8,915 nucleotides of DNA, taken from NCBI GenBank assembly GCA_900320925.1, contig ONUD01000011.1, positions 1 to 8,915 on the forward strand, in the 5' to 3' direction. The notes below the pieces were generated by a model. It saw only the letters and a program-made list of their open reading frames with translations. It had not been told where the DNA came from and did no database searches. Below are positions 6,536 through 8,915 of the stretch, in pieces. The first letter of the stretch is position 1. Each line of letters starts with the position of its first letter. The translations under genes and the position numbers were made by a program. Source of the DNA: an uncultured Eubacteriales bacterium. GTDB lineage: Bacteria > Bacillota > Clostridia > Oscillospirales > Acutalibacteraceae.

Positions 6536-7140
6536 TGGAACTGAAAGCACTCAGAAAAAAGGACTTCAAAAAAGCCATTGCCTTTTGCCGTATCGGCATG
6601 AATGTAGACCGCTACACCGATAAGCCGTTGGAAATTGCCCTGTACAGCCGCTATTTCTGGTACATGGAGCTGCTCAGGGCAACACAGATGATAGGGGCTT
6701 ACGCGGATGGCAAAATAGTGGGTGTCCTGCTTGCCGACATGGAGGGGGAAGAAAAAGTGTATCCCTCCCTGTCGGCAAGGCTGTTCATCAAGACAGCAGA
6801 ATGGTTGATGGGACTCCTTTTCAGGGGCGGTGCGAATATCTATGAAGAAACCAACCGTGCCATGCTTCAAGCGTTTTGCCAGCAAAATTCTCCTGATGGG
6901 GAACTGAATTTTCTTGCTGTCGACCCTACCATGAATGGCAGGGGAATCGGTACGGCATTGGTGGAGGAGCTTGCCCGGCGTGAAAAAGGAAAATGCATTT
7001 ATTTGTTTACTGATTCGGGCTGTACCTATCAATTCTATGACAGGCGTGGCTTTACACGGGATTTTGAAAAAGACATTGTACTGTGCCTGCATGAAAAGGA
7101 CATTCCGCTGACCTGTTTTTTGTATAGCAAAGTGCTGTAA
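6532..7140 (+). CDS. GNAT-family N-acetyltransferase
   Basis: The 202-residue product starts at an ATG that overlaps the pth stop (ATGA at 6532-6535), a typical coupled junction; the next codon is also ATG (6535) and could be used instead. Residues 126-145 carry the acetyl-CoA-binding motif A (L-N-F-L-A-V-D-P, then N-G-R-G-I-G-T-A-L), and F-Y-D-R-R-G-F at 168-174 is motif B, followed by a C-terminal strand. The usual Arg/Gln at the first position of motif A is Asn135 here. The N-terminal half is less typical, with a hydrophobic stretch around 84-98. The acceptor (a protein N-terminus, small amine, amino acid or antibiotic) cannot be deduced. Coupling to pth hints at a translation-linked or general role, but this is weak. 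Confidence 0.88.
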   Translation: MMELKALRKKDFKKAIAFCRIGMNVDRYTDKPLEIALYSRYFWYMELLRATQMIGAYADGKIVGVLLADMEGEEKVYPSLSARLFIKTAEWLMGLLFRGGANIYEETNRAMLQAFCQQNSPDGELNFLAVDPTMNGRGIGTALVEELARREKGKCIYLFTDSGCTYQFYDRRGFTRDFEKDIVLCLHEKDIPLTCFLYSKVL

Positions 7141-7150
7141 GGAGGTTGTT

Positions 7151-7924
7151 ATGCAGTATTATGATATAGGACTGAACCTGTTTTGCAGGCAGTTTCCCGA
7201 CCCTGAAAAAATTATCTCCGATGCGGAACAGGAGGGTATCATATGCATACTGACAGGCACGAATCGGAAAGAAAATGACCGTATTGACCGATTTGTGAGG
7301 ACGCACCATGCTTATGGTACGGCAGGAATCCATCCTCACAATGCCGACAGTGCCAGAAAAGAGGATTTTGACCGCATGGAAACAATCCTGACACAAAACC
7401 CGAGAATCGTGGCAGTCGGGGAGTGCGGTCTGGACTATGACCGTATGTTTTCGGAGAGGGACAACCAGATACGTTGTCTGGAAAAGCATATCTGCTTGGC
7501 TGAAAAGCTGGACAAACCGCTGTTTTTACATGAACGAGCGGCGGAAAAGGACTTTGTTGCACGCTTCAAAAAACATCCTGCTGTCTGCGGCAAATCCGTG
7601 GTACACTGCTTCACGGGAAACCGAGCCACGCTGGAAACATACCTTGCCATGGGATTTTCCATCGGTATCACAGGTTGGATTTGTGACCCGAAACGGGGTG
7701 CCGAACTGAGAAAGGCGGTTTCTGTCATTCCCCTTGACAGGATTCTGCTGGAAACAGATGCCCCGTATCTGACACCGAAAAATATCACAGGGCTGAACCG
7801 TATCAATGTTCCGCAAAATATCCGCTATGTGGCGAAAGAACTGGCAAGGTGCATGAATGTCGAATTACAGGAACTGCTTGTCCATGCCAAACAGAATACA
7901 GAGCGATTATTTTTGCTGACATAA
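7151..7924 (+). CDS. tatD: TatD-family metal-dependent 3'-5' deoxyribonuclease
   Basis: The 257-residue protein belongs to the TatD group of amidohydrolase-fold nucleases, cytosolic enzymes linked to DNA repair and DNA fragmentation. It matches the E. coli TatD subgroup more closely than YcfH or YjjV: D-I-G-L-N-L at 5-10 replaces the usual N-terminal His-x-His, and it has G-I-H-P-H-N at 59-64, G-E-C-G-L-D at 90-95, H-C-F-T-G at 152-156 and G-I-T-G-W-I-C-D at 172-179. The metal ligands Glu91, His127, His152 and Asp203 are present. The ATG at 7151 has a perfect AAGGAGG five bases upstream, starting inside the stop of the GNAT gene. It is the last gene of the operon; a terminator begins three bases past its stop. 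Despite its name, no twin-arginine transport genes are nearby. Confidence 0.95.
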   Translation: MQYYDIGLNLFCRQFPDPEKIISDAEQEGIICILTGTNRKENDRIDRFVRTHHAYGTAGIHPHNADSARKEDFDRMETILTQNPRIVAVGECGLDYDRMFSERDNQIRCLEKHICLAEKLDKPLFLHERAAEKDFVARFKKHPAVCGKSVVHCFTGNRATLETYLAMGFSIGITGWICDPKRGAELRKAVSVIPLDRILLETDAPYLTPKNITGLNRINVPQNIRYVAKELARCMNVELQELLVHAKQNTERLFLLT

Positions 7925-7926
7925 AG

Positions 7927-7964
7927 AAATTCCCCACAGGGCTGTCCACTGTGGGGAATTTTTT
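7927..7964 (+). terminator. Bidirectional Rho-independent terminator between convergent genes
   Basis: AAATTCCCCACAG (7927-7939) and its exact complement (7949-7961) form a 13-base-pair stem with a nine-base loop. On the plus strand it is followed by T residues to 7964. On the minus strand the stem is followed by CTTTAT, a weaker U-rich tail. It begins just after the tatD stop codon and overlaps the stop codon (7963-7965) of the converging gene, so it can end both transcripts. Confidence 0.93.
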
Positions 7965-8915
7965 ACTCTGTTTCTTGGGCAGGGGGGATTTCTTGGTTGA
8001 CAGCATGGTGGAAAGTCGGTACAGTTTCGGCAATGAGCTGTTCCACCCGTTCTTTCTGGTTGCGGTGGGCGGCAACATACAGCTTGGAAAGATGCCGCAG
8101 GAAGGTGTCATTGTCAAATTCAATGGGCTTGCCGATATAGATTTTTTTATTGTCGGTCTTGGTAATGCCCTCTTCATTCAGGAGCAGTTCTTCATAGAGC
8201 TTTTCCCCCGGACGCAGACCCGTGTATTCAATCTTGATATCCTCGTCCGGCTTAAAGCCCGAAAGACGTATCAGATTTTCTGCCAACACCCGTATTTTGA
8301 CAGGCTCGCCCATGTCAAGAATGAAGATTTCCCCGCCTTTGGCAAGACTGCCCGCCGTCAGCACCAGTGACACAGCTTCGGGAATGGTCATGAAGTAGCG
8401 GATAATATCAGGGTGCGTCACCGTGACGGGGCCGCCGGTACGAATCTGCTCCTTGAATAGCGGTATCACAGAGCCGTTTGACCCCAGCACGTTGCCGAAC
8501 CGTACTGCTACAAAATTCGTTTTGCTCCGCCGTCCCATCATCTGGATAATCATTTCGCAAATGCGTTTAGATGCCCCCATGATGTTGGTAGGGTTGACCG
8601 CCTTGTCGGTTGAAATCTGCACAAAGTTCTTGACATGATACTTGTCCGCCACCTCTGCCAGTTTGAGTGTCCCGAATACGTTGTTTTTCACGGCTTCTTC
8701 GGGATTGTTCTCCATCAAAGGCACGTGCTTGTGGGCAGCGGCATGAAAGACCACATCAATGTTTTTGTTTTTGAAAATATGCTCCAGCTTCTTTTTGTCA
8801 CGCACAGAGGCAATCTGCACCTCAAAGGATAAATCAGAGCCATGTTTGCGGATCAATTCCTGCTGGATGTCATAGGCATTGTTTTCATAGATGTCCAATA
8901 TAATCAGGTGCTTGG
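7963..8915 (-). CDS. CapD/PglF-type nucleotide-sugar 4,6-dehydratase, C-terminal part
   Basis: The gene enters from the right edge, and the visible part encodes about 316 residues of its C-terminus. Reading continues without a stop to 8915, so the first visible codons are internal, not a start. The extended short-chain dehydrogenase fold is recognised from H-A-A-A-H-K-H-V-P-L-M-E, then S-T-D-K-A-V-N-P-T-N-I-M-G-A-S-K-R, where Asp-Lys plus the downstream Met-Gly-Ala-Ser-Lys replace the classical Tyr-x3-Lys, as in PglF, WbpM and FlaA1. R-F-G-N-V-L-G-S-N-G-S-V and T-G-L-R-P-G-E-K-L-Y-E-E-L follow. Such enzymes make UDP-4-keto-6-deoxy-GlcNAc-type sugars for surface glycans. The full-length CapD/WbpM type adds an N-terminal membrane domain, which would lie outside the window. 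The tail (P-P-A-Q-E-T-E) ends at the shared terminator. Confidence 0.93.
   Translation of the reverse strand, partial: KHLIILDIYENNAYDIQQELIRKHGSDLSFEVQIASVRDKKKLEHIFKNKNIDVVFHAAAHKHVPLMENNPEEAVKNNVFGTLKLAEVADKYHVKNFVQISTDKAVNPTNIMGASKRICEMIIQMMGRRSKTNFVAVRFGNVLGSNGSVIPLFKEQIRTGGPVTVTHPDIIRYFMTIPEAVSLVLTAGSLAKGGEIFILDMGEPVKIRVLAENLIRLSGFKPDEDIKIEYTGLRPGEKLYEELLLNEEGITKTDNKKIYIGKPIEFDNDTFLRHLSKLYVAAHRNQKERVEQLIAETVPTFHHAVNQEIPPAQETE

Noticed and set aside
7849..8370. Plus-strand frame overlapping the tatD end and the CapD-like gene
   Set aside because: It reads through the terminator hairpin and is antisense to conserved dehydratase motifs.

Overview
The window looks like the chromosome of a Gram-positive anaerobe of the Bacillota, probably a gut- or rumen-type Clostridia. 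The reasons are strong AGGAGG-type ribosome sites, near-consensus sigma-A promoters, G+C of roughly one half by eye, a PduL-type phosphotransacylase, and a secreted, membrane-anchored protein with a cohesin-like domain. The genus is not resolved. Coding density is high. No RNA gene, insertion sequence, CRISPR array or phage gene was seen.

Left part (1-2100, minus strand). A family 4 uracil-DNA glycosylase is read from its own promoter (2131-2159). Downstream of it, a two-gene unit starts at a good promoter (1467-1495): pduL (acyl-CoA/acyl-phosphate interconversion), then 29 bases later a gene for an exported, cohesin-like, Ser-rich-stalk protein with a C-terminal membrane anchor. This unit ends at a clear intrinsic terminator at the left edge (1-33).

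Centre (2209-7964, plus strand). A near-perfect promoter (TTGACA, 17 bases, TACAAT) drives six tightly packed genes: a 517-residue FAD-dependent oxidoreductase related to UDP-galactopyranose mutase/protoporphyrinogen oxidase, a small two-span membrane protein, a 601-residue GT-C (PMT/GT39-like) membrane glycosyltransferase, peptidyl-tRNA hydrolase (pth), a GNAT acetyltransferase, and tatD. Gaps are 25 bases or fewer, and two junctions overlap or may overlap. The glycosyltransferase starts with GTG and pth with TTG. The first three genes look like a surface-glycan or lipid-linked sugar module; the last three are housekeeping or modification functions. A hairpin (7927-7964) ends the operon.

Right edge (7963-8915, minus strand). 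The C-terminal part of a CapD/PglF/WbpM-type nucleotide-sugar 4,6-dehydratase converges on the same hairpin and runs off the window. With the oxidoreductase and the membrane glycosyltransferase, it suggests that the window borders a surface polysaccharide or glycoprotein region.

I found no clearly new defence or mobile system. The most intriguing items are the flavoprotein/small membrane protein/GT-C trio and the lone anchored cohesin-like protein co-transcribed with pduL.
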